23,238 nt of DNA, taken from NCBI GenBank assembly GCA_025925185.1, contig JAICLV010000019.1, positions 1 through 23,238 of the forward strand, in the 5' to 3' direction. The translations under genes and the position numbers were made by a program. Source of the DNA: Acidothermaceae bacterium (GTDB taxonomy: Bacteria; Actinomycetota; Actinomycetes; Acidothermales; Acidothermaceae). A model generated the notes under the pieces. That model ran no database searches and had not been told where the DNA came from. It saw only the letters and a list, made by a program, of their open reading frames with translations. Below are positions 7,239 to 14,613 of the stretch, piece after piece (the first letter of the stretch is position 1; every line of letters starts with the position of its first letter).

Positions 7239-7829
7239 TTAAGGGGTCGGCCCGCTCGTGATCTGCACGGTGATGACACCGACCACGATCACGACCGTGG
7301 GGTCGGTGCAGCCGCCGGCGCCGCCGAACGACGGACAGTCGGTCACGGTCACCTGCGCCATCTCGACACCGGGCTTCGACGCGTCGGCGACGAGGTCGCC
7401 CGTCGATGGGAACGAGCTCGTCCGGCTCACGAGATTCTTGCTATGGCTGGTCAGGGCGATCTGCGCCGAGCACGGGCCAACCGCGTGGAAGCGCACCGAG
7501 TCACCGAGTTGGACGGTCAACTGGTGGGCGCCCTGGCCGGGCAGCGCAACCCGCTGCGAGCCGGCTGTCGCGGTCACCACGGTCCCCGCACACGAAGCGC
7601 GTCCGCTGATCGGGTGGGTTCCACCAGGCTGTCCATCGGCGACCCGCGCGACAACCGCGCCGGCCGCCGCGGCCAGCACGACGCACAACGCGGCGCCCGC
7701 TTGCTGCCAGCGCCGACGACGACGGGCCCCGGCCTGCACCCGCTCGGGCAGGTCCGCGCGCAGTGGCGGTTCGAGCGGCGTGGTGCGCATCAACTCGCGC
7801 AGCCGGTCTTCGGAGTCGTGAACGCTCAT
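7239..7829 (-). CDS. Single-pass membrane protein partner of the SigE-family sigma factor (putative anti-sigma or sensor)
   Basis: A 196-aa protein starting at an ATG that overlaps the sigma-factor stop codon by 4 nt (ATGA). The first ~43 residues are charged and cytoplasmic (DSEDRLRELMRTTPLEPPLR and a run of Arg at 36-40), residues ~44-62 form one membrane helix (AGAALCVVLAAAAGAVV), and the rest is predicted outside the membrane: a beta-rich domain with four cysteines that could form disulfides (SCAGT, GPCSA, TDCPS, GGCTD). This layout and gene order are usual for downstream partners of SigE-family ECF factors. There is no HxxxCxxC zinc anti-sigma motif, so the anti-sigma role is inferred from context only. 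Confidence 0.7.
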   Translation of the reverse strand: MSVHDSEDRLRELMRTTPLEPPLRADLPERVQAGARRRRRWQQAGAALCVVLAAAAGAVVARVADGQPGGTHPISGRASCAGTVVTATAGSQRVALPGQGAHQLTVQLGDSVRFHAVGPCSAQIALTSHSKNLVSRTSSFPSTGDLVADASKPGVEMAQVTVTDCPSFGGAGGCTDPTVVIVVGVITVQITSGPTP

Positions 7830-8335
7830 CGTGACTGCCTCACCGGCGCCGGCGCCGCCGACAGTTGGCCCCGCATCTTGGCCAACGCCTTCGCCGCCTG
7901 ACTTTTCACCGTGCCGACCGCGCATCCGAGCAACGCGGCTGTCTCAGCCTCCGAATACTCGTGGTAGTAGCGCAGCACCACGACCGCGCGCTGCCGCCGC
8001 GGCAACGTCGCGAGCAGTTGCGAGAGCTCGTCGCGAAGCGCGACGGTGGCAAACCCGCCGTCGGTCACCGCGACCTCTGGCAGGTCGCGCGGCACCGGCT
8101 CGCGCGGGCGCACTCGCCGCCACCACGACAGGTAGCAGTTCATCAAGATCCGGTACGCGTAGCCGTCGGGATCGTCGTCACGCACCCGATGCCAATGCGG
8201 GAGCATCCGAACGAAGGCGCATTGCACCAGATCCTCCGCGTGCCCCCAATCTCCGCTCAACATCCAGGCGCTGCGCAGCAACGTGGCCTGCCGAGCAGCC
8301 ACGTACTCGCCGAAACCGTCGGGACCGTCGTCCAC
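7826..8335 (-). CDS. RNA polymerase ECF sigma factor, SigE family
   Basis: A 169-aa protein with the two ECF domains. Region 2 spans ~10-75: EYVAARQATLLRSAWMLSGD, the core-binding GHAEDLVQCAFVRMLPHWHR and the promoter-melting/-10 contact segment YAYRILMNCYLSWWRR. Region 4 spans ~107-158: LATLPRRQRAVVVLRYYHEY then SEAETAALLGCAVGTVKSQA, the helix-turn-helix reading the -35 element. The GTG at 8335 is the only sensible start, since an in-frame TGA lies directly upstream and GGAG is five bases before it. It is the first gene of a two-gene unit with the membrane protein. The 5' leader contains a strong hairpin (8406-8448). The signal and regulon are not visible. Confidence 0.88.
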   Translation of the reverse strand: MDDGPDGFGEYVAARQATLLRSAWMLSGDWGHAEDLVQCAFVRMLPHWHRVRDDDPDGYAYRILMNCYLSWWRRVRPREPVPRDLPEVAVTDGGFATVALRDELSQLLATLPRRQRAVVVLRYYHEYSEAETAALLGCAVGTVKSQAAKALAKMRGQLSAAPAPVRQSR

Positions 8336-8405
8336 TCACACTCCGCGCCCGCGCGTCGGCGTCCGGTCGCCGACTCGAAGGGATTAAACCCGAGATTGGA
8401 CGGCG

Positions 8406-8448
8406 GGGTTGCCTTCCCGCTGAAGATTTTCGGCCTGGAAGGCAACCC
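8406..8448. promoter_or_regulatory. Strong 43-nt hairpin/inverted repeat between the divergent sigma-factor and beta-glucosidase genes
   Basis: GGGTTGCCTTCC (8406-8417) and GGAAGGCAACCC (8437-8448) are perfect 12-bp complements. Inside them GCTGAA (8419-8424) pairs with TTCGGC (8429-8434, one G-U) around a GATT loop. It lies 70 nt upstream of the sigma-factor start and 80 nt upstream of the glucosidase start. A transcription-factor operator, a leader RNA structure, or a small-element remnant are all possible. Confidence 0.6.
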
Positions 8449-8528
8449 GGCGGGCGCGGCCCGGGTTGTCGAGACTGACCGCGCAGCTGACGCGGCCAAC
8501 GAGAGTGCAACCAAAGAAAGCGCAGCCG

Positions 8529-10052
8529 ATGACGGAGTACAGCCGCCGATCGTTCCTTCGCCTGGGCGGCCTCGCCGCGACGACGGCACTCGCCGCAGGG
8601 TGCACGTCGAGCCGCAGCGCCGGGGGCGGTGCCACCCGCACCCCCGCGGCCGGTGCGCTGCCAGCCGCCACCACGTCGTCCGACCTCGCCTCGTCAGGCC
8701 CCACGGCGTCGGGCGCGACCGTCGCCGCGGAGGCCGCCTTTCCCAAGGACTTTTGGTGGGGCGCGGCGACCTCGGCCTACCAGATCGAGGGCGGCGCGAG
8801 CGCAGACGGCAAGGGGCCGTCGGTGTGGGACACCTTCGCCCACCTGTCCGGCAAGATCGCCGACGGCAGCACCGGCGATGTCGCCGCCGACCATTACCAC
8901 CGCTACGCCGACGACATCGCACTCATGGCGTCGATGGGCCTGCGCAGCTATCGGTTCTCGATCTCGTGGCCGCGGGTGCTGCCGACAGGCGCCGGCGCCG
9001 TCAACCAACGCGGCCTCGACTTCTACAAGAAGCTGATCGACGGCTTGCATGAGCGAGGCATCCGGCCGATGCCGACGCTCTGGCATTGGGACACGCCGCA
9101 GTCGCTGCAAGACGCCGGGGGTTGGGAGAACCGCGACACCGCAAAGCATTTCGCTGACTACGCCGCCCTGCTGGCAAAGGCGTTGGGCGATCGAGTGCCG
9201 GTCTGGCTGACGTTGAACGAGCCGAAAACCGTCGTCCAGGTCGGTTACATCTACGGCGCGCACGCCCCCGGCAAACGCGACCCGCACGCGGCGTACACGG
9301 CGGCCCATCACCTGCTGCTGGGCCACGGGCTGGCGACGCAGGCCGTCCGCGCGGCGTCGTCGTCCGCGAAGGTCGGCATCCCGCTCAATGTCACGCCGGT
9401 CTATCCGGACGACGCCAGCGACGCGGCAGCCGTGGCCGCGGCGAAGGCGCGCGACGGAATCGAGAACCGGCTCTATCTCGGGCCGGTGCTCAAGGGTGCG
9501 TATCCAGACGACGTGCTGCAAGCGCTTGCCTCGCAAGACATCACGCTCCCCGTCAAGGACGGCGACCTGAAGACGATTGCGGCCGGCGTCGACGTCCTCG
9601 GGGTCAACTACTACGGCCCGACAATCGTCGGCAGCGCCGGTGAGGACGTTCAGAAATACCCGACCTCGCAGGCAACCTGGGAGCAGATCTATCCGAACGG
9701 GTTGCGCGACATGCTCGGCCAGGTCAAGCAAAGCTACGGCGATGTCACGATCTCCATCACCGAGAACGGCATCCCGACGACCCAAGACCCCGGCGCGGAC
9801 GGCGTGGTCGACGACCCCGACCGCGTCGACTACCTGCGCACGCATCTGCTGGCTTTGCGTCAGGCGATGTCGGACGGCGTGCGCGTCGAGGGCTACCACC
9901 TGTGGTCGCTGATGGACAACTTCGAGTGGGCAGAGGGATACACCCAACGATGGGGCATCACCCGCGTCGATTTCGATACATTGAAGCGGACGCCGAAACG
10001 CAGCGCGCACTGGTACTCGGGGGTGATCGCCGCGAACCGCGTCACCAGCTAG
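8529..10052 (+). CDS. GH1 beta-glucosidase with Tat lipoprotein signal
   Basis: A 507-aa family 1 glycoside hydrolase that removes beta-linked glucose (or galactose/fucose) from oligosaccharides or glycosides with retention. The domain starts at FPKDFWWGAATSAYQIEG (~71) and contains YRFSISWPRVLP, WHWDTPQSL, TLNEP with acid/base Glu231, VNYYGP and SITENG with nucleophile Glu412, ending in GYHLWSLMDNFEWAEGY for substrate binding. The N terminus reads MTEYSRRSFLRLGG, a twin-arginine signal, and LAAGC places a lipobox Cys at 25, followed by a ~45-residue Ser/Ala/Thr linker. It should therefore be folded in the cytoplasm, exported by Tat and lipid-anchored outside. The ATG at 8529 follows a modest AAAGAAAG site; a longer frame from 8466 adds residues that would bury the signal. 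The next small gene starts 23 nt later. Confidence 0.92.
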   Translation: MTEYSRRSFLRLGGLAATTALAAGCTSSRSAGGGATRTPAAGALPAATTSSDLASSGPTASGATVAAEAAFPKDFWWGAATSAYQIEGGASADGKGPSVWDTFAHLSGKIADGSTGDVAADHYHRYADDIALMASMGLRSYRFSISWPRVLPTGAGAVNQRGLDFYKKLIDGLHERGIRPMPTLWHWDTPQSLQDAGGWENRDTAKHFADYAALLAKALGDRVPVWLTLNEPKTVVQVGYIYGAHAPGKRDPHAAYTAAHHLLLGHGLATQAVRAASSSAKVGIPLNVTPVYPDDASDAAAVAAAKARDGIENRLYLGPVLKGAYPDDVLQALASQDITLPVKDGDLKTIAAGVDVLGVNYYGPTIVGSAGEDVQKYPTSQATWEQIYPNGLRDMLGQVKQSYGDVTISITENGIPTTQDPGADGVVDDPDRVDYLRTHLLALRQAMSDGVRVEGYHLWSLMDNFEWAEGYTQRWGITRVDFDTLKRTPKRSAHWYSGVIAANRVTS

Positions 10053-10075
10053 GCAGCGAAGGGGAACCACCCACC

Positions 10076-10441
10076 ATGGCAGACGGTCCGATCGACGACT
10101 CGTCGTCGGCAACGCCCGCTGAGAACTCCGACGAGTTCGACGGCCTGGTGTTCGACGACGAGTTCGTACGCGGCGGCGCGTACGAACCGCCGGCCCGCAC
10201 CCGGGTCGCGATCGCGAAGTACGGCGACCAGCCGACGAGCTGGCGGCATGGCGGCGGCGCGCGCAATCCGCAACCACCGCGGGCGCCCGAAATAGGTGGC
10301 GGGCGTCGTCCTCGGCAGCGGGCCTCGTCGCGGCCGACCCGGCCGACCAACTCGGCGTTGCCATCCCCCGCGATGGCACGGCTGCCGCTGATCATCACCG
10401 TGGTCGTGGTCGCGCTCGCCGCGTTCCTCGTGTTTCGCTGA
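10076..10441 (+). CDS. Small tail-anchored membrane protein (resembles SCO2583/SCO2584 N-terminal-domain proteins)
   Basis: A 121-aa protein from the ATG at 10076, with AAGGGGA 10 nt upstream. An acidic N-terminal motif reads DEFDGLVFDDEFVRGGAYEP followed by PARTRVAIAKYG. A Pro/Arg-rich, probably disordered middle follows, and one C-terminal hydrophobic helix (PLIITVVVVALAAFLVFR) ends the protein, so it is inserted tail-first with the N terminus in the cytoplasm. The FDGLV..D(D/E)FVRGA..EP..RTR pattern is, from memory, that of Streptomyces SCO2583/SCO2584-type proteins linked to spore-wall work; this resemblance has not been tested by search. It is 23 nt downstream of the beta-glucosidase and probably co-transcribed. 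Function here is unknown. Confidence 0.7.
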   Translation: MADGPIDDSSSATPAENSDEFDGLVFDDEFVRGGAYEPPARTRVAIAKYGDQPTSWRHGGGARNPQPPRAPEIGGGRRPRQRASSRPTRPTNSALPSPAMARLPLIITVVVVALAAFLVFR

Positions 10442-10450
10442 CCACAGGCG

Positions 10451-10470
10451 ACGCCCCCGCGCACGGGCGT
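10451..10470 (+). terminator. Short hairpin after the tail-anchored protein gene
   Basis: ACGCCC (10451-10456) pairs with GGGCGT (10465-10470) around an 8-base loop, beginning nine bases after the stop codon and followed by TTGAT. A plausible but weak terminator of the glucosidase transcript. Confidence 0.3.
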
Positions 10471-10657
10471 TTGATCGCGTGCTCGCCGCGCGAGCCACCG
10501 TTCCAGTGTCGGCGGGGTCGAGGTCGCGATCGAGCGACACGGCGCCGGTCATGACCCCGCGCATCCGATAGCGGCGGGTGTCTCGATGCGGCTACGGTCA
10601 GCTACGACGCGAACCTTCACCGACGCGCGACACCGCGATCTCTCCAGTGAGGCGACC

Positions 10658-12022
10658 ATGACCGCCCAGATCCCCACCCTTGTCGGCGGGCCCTCGGTCC
10701 CCCAAGAGCGGCGGTTGGTGACGGCTATCCCCGGTCCGCGCTCGTTGGAGTTGGCCGAGCGCCGCGCGGCCGCGGTGCCGCGCGGGCTCGGTTGCACGCT
10801 GCCGGTCTTCATCACGCACGCGGGCGGCGGGGTGCTTGTCGACGTCGACGGCAACTCGCTCATCGACTTCGGCGCCGGCATCGCGGTGGTCAACGTCGGC
10901 AATGCCGCCGAGCAGGTGGCGAACCGGGTCGCGGCTCAAGTGGCGCGCTTCACCCACACCTGTTTCATGGTCACGCCTTACGAGGCGTACGTGGCGGTGT
11001 GCGAGGCGCTGAACCGGCTGACGCCCGGCGACCACGAGAAGCGGTCCATCCTGCTGAACTCCGGCGCCGAGGCGGTCGAGAACGCCGTCAAAATCGCGCG
11101 TGTTCACACCGGTCGGCAGGCAGTCGTCGTCTTCGACCACGGCTACCACGGCCGCACCAACCTGACGATGGCACTGACCGCCAAAAACATGCCTTACAAG
11201 CAAGGTTTCGGGCCGTTCGCCCCTGAGGTCTACCGGGCGCCGATGGCCTACCCGTTCCGCTGGCCAACCGGGCCAGAGCGCTGTGCCGAAGAGGCCGCCG
11301 CGCAAGTGTTCGAGCTCATCGACAAGCAAGTCGGCGCGCACAACGTCGCTGCCGTGGTCATCGAGCCGATTCAAGGCGAGGGCGGTTTCGTCGTCCCCGC
11401 CGAGGGTTTCCTTCCGGCGCTGGCGGAGTTCTGCGCGGCCAACGGCATCGTCTTCGTCGCCGACGAGATCCAGACCGGCTTCGCCCGCACCGGAGCGATG
11501 TTCGCCTGCGAGCACGAAGGCGTCGTTCCCGACCTCGTCACCACGGCGAAAGGCATCGCGGGAGGGCTTCCGCTCGCCGCGGTCACCGGCCGAGCGCACA
11601 TCATGGACTCCGTGCACCCCGGCGGCCTCGGCGGCACGTTCGGCGGAAATCCGGTCGCCTGCGAGGCGGCGCTGGGCGCGATCGCGACGATCGAGGAGCT
11701 CGACCTGGTCGGCGCCGCGCGTCGAATCGGCGAGGTGATGTTGCCGCGGCTGCGCCGCATGCAGGAACGCTTCGACGTCGTGGGCGACGTTCGCGGCCGC
11801 GGCGCGATGACCGCGATCGAGTTCGTCGTGGGCCGCGGCGACAAGACGCCGAACACCGAAGCCACGGCCAGCGTCGCGCGACGTTGCCACGCCGAAGGGT
11901 TGCTCGTGCTCACCGCCGGCACCTACGGAAACGTGCTTCGCTTCCTGCCGCCGCTGGTGATGCCCGAACACCTCCTCGACGAGGGTCTGTCGATCCTCGA
12001 GAACGCCATCGCGTCGCTGTAA
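10658..12022 (+). CDS. gabT: 4-aminobutyrate aminotransferase
   Basis: A 454-aa class-III PLP enzyme that moves the amino group of GABA to 2-oxoglutarate, giving succinic semialdehyde and glutamate. Motifs: LIDFGAGIAVVNVGN (~68-82, typical of GabT), LLNSGAEAVENAVKIAR (PLP phosphate loop ~132-148), FDHGYHGRTN (~159-168), VIEPIQGEGGF (~234-244), FVADEIQTGFARTG with Asp269, and TTAKGIAGG with the PLP lysine Lys298. The ATG at 10658 has GAGG five bases upstream; an upstream in-frame ATG at 10586 lacks support. It starts a plus-strand unit, 12 nt ahead of a second aminotransferase, and is convergent with the polyamine operon. Beta-alanine or 5-aminovalerate could also be substrates. Confidence 0.92.
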   Translation: MTAQIPTLVGGPSVPQERRLVTAIPGPRSLELAERRAAAVPRGLGCTLPVFITHAGGGVLVDVDGNSLIDFGAGIAVVNVGNAAEQVANRVAAQVARFTHTCFMVTPYEAYVAVCEALNRLTPGDHEKRSILLNSGAEAVENAVKIARVHTGRQAVVVFDHGYHGRTNLTMALTAKNMPYKQGFGPFAPEVYRAPMAYPFRWPTGPERCAEEAAAQVFELIDKQVGAHNVAAVVIEPIQGEGGFVVPAEGFLPALAEFCAANGIVFVADEIQTGFARTGAMFACEHEGVVPDLVTTAKGIAGGLPLAAVTGRAHIMDSVHPGGLGGTFGGNPVACEAALGAIATIEELDLVGAARRIGEVMLPRLRRMQERFDVVGDVRGRGAMTAIEFVVGRGDKTPNTEATASVARRCHAEGLLVLTAGTYGNVLRFLPPLVMPEHLLDEGLSILENAIASL

Positions 12023-12034
12023 CGGGAGCCACCG

Positions 12035-13393
12035 ATGCCTCAGCTCGATAGAGCGCTACTGCGCACGCTGACGGGGCGGGAGGAAACGCGGTTCGTCGCC
12101 GAACGCCCCCGTTCGGCCAAGCTTGCCGGCGCGGCGGTGCAGTCAATGCCGCACGGCGTGCCGATGAGCTGGATGGCCAAGTGGCCCGGCGCCTTCCCGG
12201 TTTTCGTCGAAGCTGCGCAAGGCGCGCACTTCACCGACGTCGACGGTCACGACTACATCGACTTCTGCCTTGGCGACACTGGCGCGATGGCCGGGCACTC
12301 GCCCAAGGCCACCCTTGTCGCCATCGAGAGACAACTGGCGCGCGGCATCACCTCGATGTTGCCGACCGCGGACGCCGTCGCGGTAGGCACGGAGCTGCAG
12401 CGCCGTTTTGGCTTGCCCTATTGGCAATTCACCCTCACGGCCACCGACGCCAACCGGCACGTCATTCGTTACGCGCGCCACGTAACCCGTCGTCCAAAAG
12501 TGCTCGTCTTCGATTACTGCTACCACGGCAGCGTCGACGAGGCGTTCGCCACGCTCGACTCAGCGGGGCGGGTCGTCGCCCGCCGCGGCAACATCGGGGC
12601 GCCGGTGCCGCCGTCCGAGACGACCGCGGTGGTGCAGTTCAACGATCTGGCAGGGCTCGAAGCGGCGTTCGCGACAGGTGAGGTGGCGTGCGTGCTCGCC
12701 GAGCCGGCGATGACGAACATCGGCATCGTGATGCCCGAGCCTGGCTACCACGAGGCACTGCGAGAGCTCACCCGCGCCTACGGCGTGTGGCTCATCATCG
12801 ACGAGACGCACACGATTTGCGCCGGACCCGGTGGCTACACCAAGGCCTTCGACCTCGAGCCTGACGTGTTGGTCATCGGTAAGTCGATCGCCGGCGGCAT
12901 CCCGGCCGCGACGTTCGGCCTGAGCGCTGAGTTGAACGACCTGGTGCAGCGCAGTGTCGAGCTCGAAGACATCGACGTCGGCGGGGTCGGCGGCACGCTC
13001 GCCGGCAACGCGCTGTCGCTGGCGGCGATCCGGACGACGCTGGCGGAGGTGCTGACCGACGAGGCGTTCGCGCGCATGCTGCCGCTCGGCGACCGATGGG
13101 CGAACGGCGTGCAGAAGGCGCTCGACGCCCACGACGTGCCGTGGCACGTCACCACCCTCGGGTGCCGCGCGGAATACGCGTTCTCACCGACGCAACCACG
13201 CGACGGCGCCGAGGCGGCGAGTGGCGACGACTTCGAGCTGCAGCAGTACCTGCATTTGTTCGCGTTGAACAGCGGCATCTTGCTCACGCCGTTCCACAAC
13301 ATGGCATTGATGTGCCCGTCCACCACGGCCGACGACGTCGACCAGCACACCGCCGTCTTCGAAGAATGCGTCGCCGAGTTGTTCGCCGGCTGA
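12035..13393 (+). CDS. Divergent class-III aminotransferase, glutamate-1-semialdehyde-aminomutase-like
   Basis: A 452-aa fold-type I PLP protein with RBS GGGAG, starting 12 nt after gabT. The scaffold is clear: DVDGHDYIDFCLGDTGAMAG (~68-87), FDYCYHGSVDE (~159-169), LAEPAMTNIGIVMPEPGYHE, LIIDETHT with Asp256, and VIGKSIAGGIPAATFG with the PLP lysine Lys283. Two signature positions differ from ordinary class-III enzymes: the phosphate loop reads TATDANRHVIRYAR rather than SGTEAN, and the DEVQT motif is DETHT. An N-terminal extension of about 45 residues and the PMSWM segment resemble the GSAM branch more than GabT, but a haem role is unlikely given the amine-catabolic setting. It may be an aminotransferase or aminomutase for a polyamine-derived amino acid. 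Substrate unknown. Confidence 0.82.
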   Translation: MPQLDRALLRTLTGREETRFVAERPRSAKLAGAAVQSMPHGVPMSWMAKWPGAFPVFVEAAQGAHFTDVDGHDYIDFCLGDTGAMAGHSPKATLVAIERQLARGITSMLPTADAVAVGTELQRRFGLPYWQFTLTATDANRHVIRYARHVTRRPKVLVFDYCYHGSVDEAFATLDSAGRVVARRGNIGAPVPPSETTAVVQFNDLAGLEAAFATGEVACVLAEPAMTNIGIVMPEPGYHEALRELTRAYGVWLIIDETHTICAGPGGYTKAFDLEPDVLVIGKSIAGGIPAATFGLSAELNDLVQRSVELEDIDVGGVGGTLAGNALSLAAIRTTLAEVLTDEAFARMLPLGDRWANGVQKALDAHDVPWHVTTLGCRAEYAFSPTQPRDGAEAASGDDFELQQYLHLFALNSGILLTPFHNMALMCPSTTADDVDQHTAVFEECVAELFAG

Positions 13394-13394
13394 G

Positions 13395-14603
13395 TCACCC
13401 GCCGTCCCGCTGACCCCACGGCGAGCCGTACTGGGTGAGCAGCGAGAGGAACGGCGCGGCGTCGAACGCCTCGGGGCCGAGCACGCCGCGACCCGACCAG
13501 ACGTCCGCGGCGAGCAGCTCGAGCGCGACGACGGGGTTGAGGGCGGTCTGCCACACGACTGCCTGGCAGCCGTACTCGCTCATCGACCACTCGTTGTCGA
13601 CGACGTGGTACAGGTAGACCTCCGTCGGCGATCCGTCTTTGCCGGTGCCGCGCACCCAAGTGCCGGCGCAGGTCTTGCCGCGCATCTTCTCGCCAAGCGT
13701 CGCAGGATCGGGAAGGCAGGCGGCGACGACGTCGCGCGGCGACACCGACCCTCCTGCGACGGCGACGGTCTTCGTGCTGTCCAGGCCGAGTTTGTGCAAC
13801 GTCTTGAGCACCTCGATGAACTCCGCGCCCAGCCCGTACTTGAACGTGACCCGGTTGGCATCGACCCATCGCGGGATCAGCAACACCTCCTCGTGCTCGA
13901 CGTTGACGCACTCGACCGGACCGATCCCCTCGGGGAACACGAATACCTCGGGTTCGCTGAACGGCGCAGTCGTGAACCAACCGCGATCGCGCTCCCAAAT
14001 CACCGGCGGGTTGAGGCACTCCTCGATCGTGGTCCAGATCGAGAACGTCGGCGCGAAGTCGTAGCCCTCGACGACGAGATTGGCGCCGTCGCGCACACCG
14101 ATCTCATCGATGGTCGTGAAGAGATGGTCGGCGGCGTAACGGGCGAACACGTCCGACAGGCCCGGTTCGACGCCGATGCCGACGAGCGCGAGTCGGCCGG
14201 CGGCCGCCCATTTGTCGGCAAGCGCGAACTGCTCGTCACCGAGCTTCACGCCGGTGTCGTGGTACGGGCGATGCGGGTGCGGCTTCGACAACGACATCGC
14301 CATGTCGAGGTAGTCGACATTGGCTCCGAGCGCGGCTCTGAAAAGCGGCAGCACAAAGCGTGGGTCGGTCGCGTTCAACAACACGTCGCATCGGTGTGCG
14401 GCCAGCAACGACTCGACCGACGCTTGGTCCGACGCGTCGACCCGCTCGGCGATAAACCGATCGTCGCCGACTCTTGCGACTGCGCGCTCGGCCCGCCCGA
14501 CGTCATAGTCGGCGACGACCATGGCGTCGAAGAACGGACGACGCGCGGCGATCGCCGTGATGGCGCCACCGACACCGCCCGCGCCGACGAGCAGAATCCT
14601 CAT
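13395..14603 (-). CDS. Saccharopine dehydrogenase-family oxidoreductase (carboxynorspermidine dehydrogenase-like)
   Basis: A 402-aa protein with an N-terminal Rossmann fold (MRILLVGAGGVGGAITAIAA, GAGGVGG at 7-13) and the family's long middle domain. Useful landmarks are CDVLLNATDPRFVLPLFRAA, ANVDYLDMAM, LVGIGVEPGLSDVFARYAAD and CLPDPATLGEKMRGKTCAGT. The LPDPxSLG...GKTxxG pattern and total length (~400 aa) match the branch holding saccharopine dehydrogenase Lys1-like and carboxynorspermidine dehydrogenase enzymes, which form or split C-N bonds between an aldehyde-bearing and an amine-bearing substrate using NAD(P)H. It is the last gene of the polyamine operon (10 nt after mmsA). Its stop lies one base from the convergent aminotransferase stop. 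A role on polyamine or lysine intermediates is inferred. Confidence 0.8.
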   Translation of the reverse strand: MRILLVGAGGVGGAITAIAARRPFFDAMVVADYDVGRAERAVARVGDDRFIAERVDASDQASVESLLAAHRCDVLLNATDPRFVLPLFRAALGANVDYLDMAMSLSKPHPHRPYHDTGVKLGDEQFALADKWAAAGRLALVGIGVEPGLSDVFARYAADHLFTTIDEIGVRDGANLVVEGYDFAPTFSIWTTIEECLNPPVIWERDRGWFTTAPFSEPEVFVFPEGIGPVECVNVEHEEVLLIPRWVDANRVTFKYGLGAEFIEVLKTLHKLGLDSTKTVAVAGGSVSPRDVVAACLPDPATLGEKMRGKTCAGTWVRGTGKDGSPTEVYLYHVVDNEWSMSEYGCQAVVWQTALNPVVALELLAADVWSGRGVLGPEAFDAAPFLSLLTQYGSPWGQRDGG

Positions 14604-14613
14604 GGTGCGGCGC

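Noticed and set aside
8694..10379. Minus-strand open frame (561 codons) opposite the beta-glucosidase
   Set aside because: Antisense to a GH1 gene with intact catalytic motifs; composition is Arg/Asp/Val shadow type.
10598..11971. Minus-strand open frame (457 codons) opposite gabT
   Set aside because: Antisense shadow of a gene with all class-III motifs.
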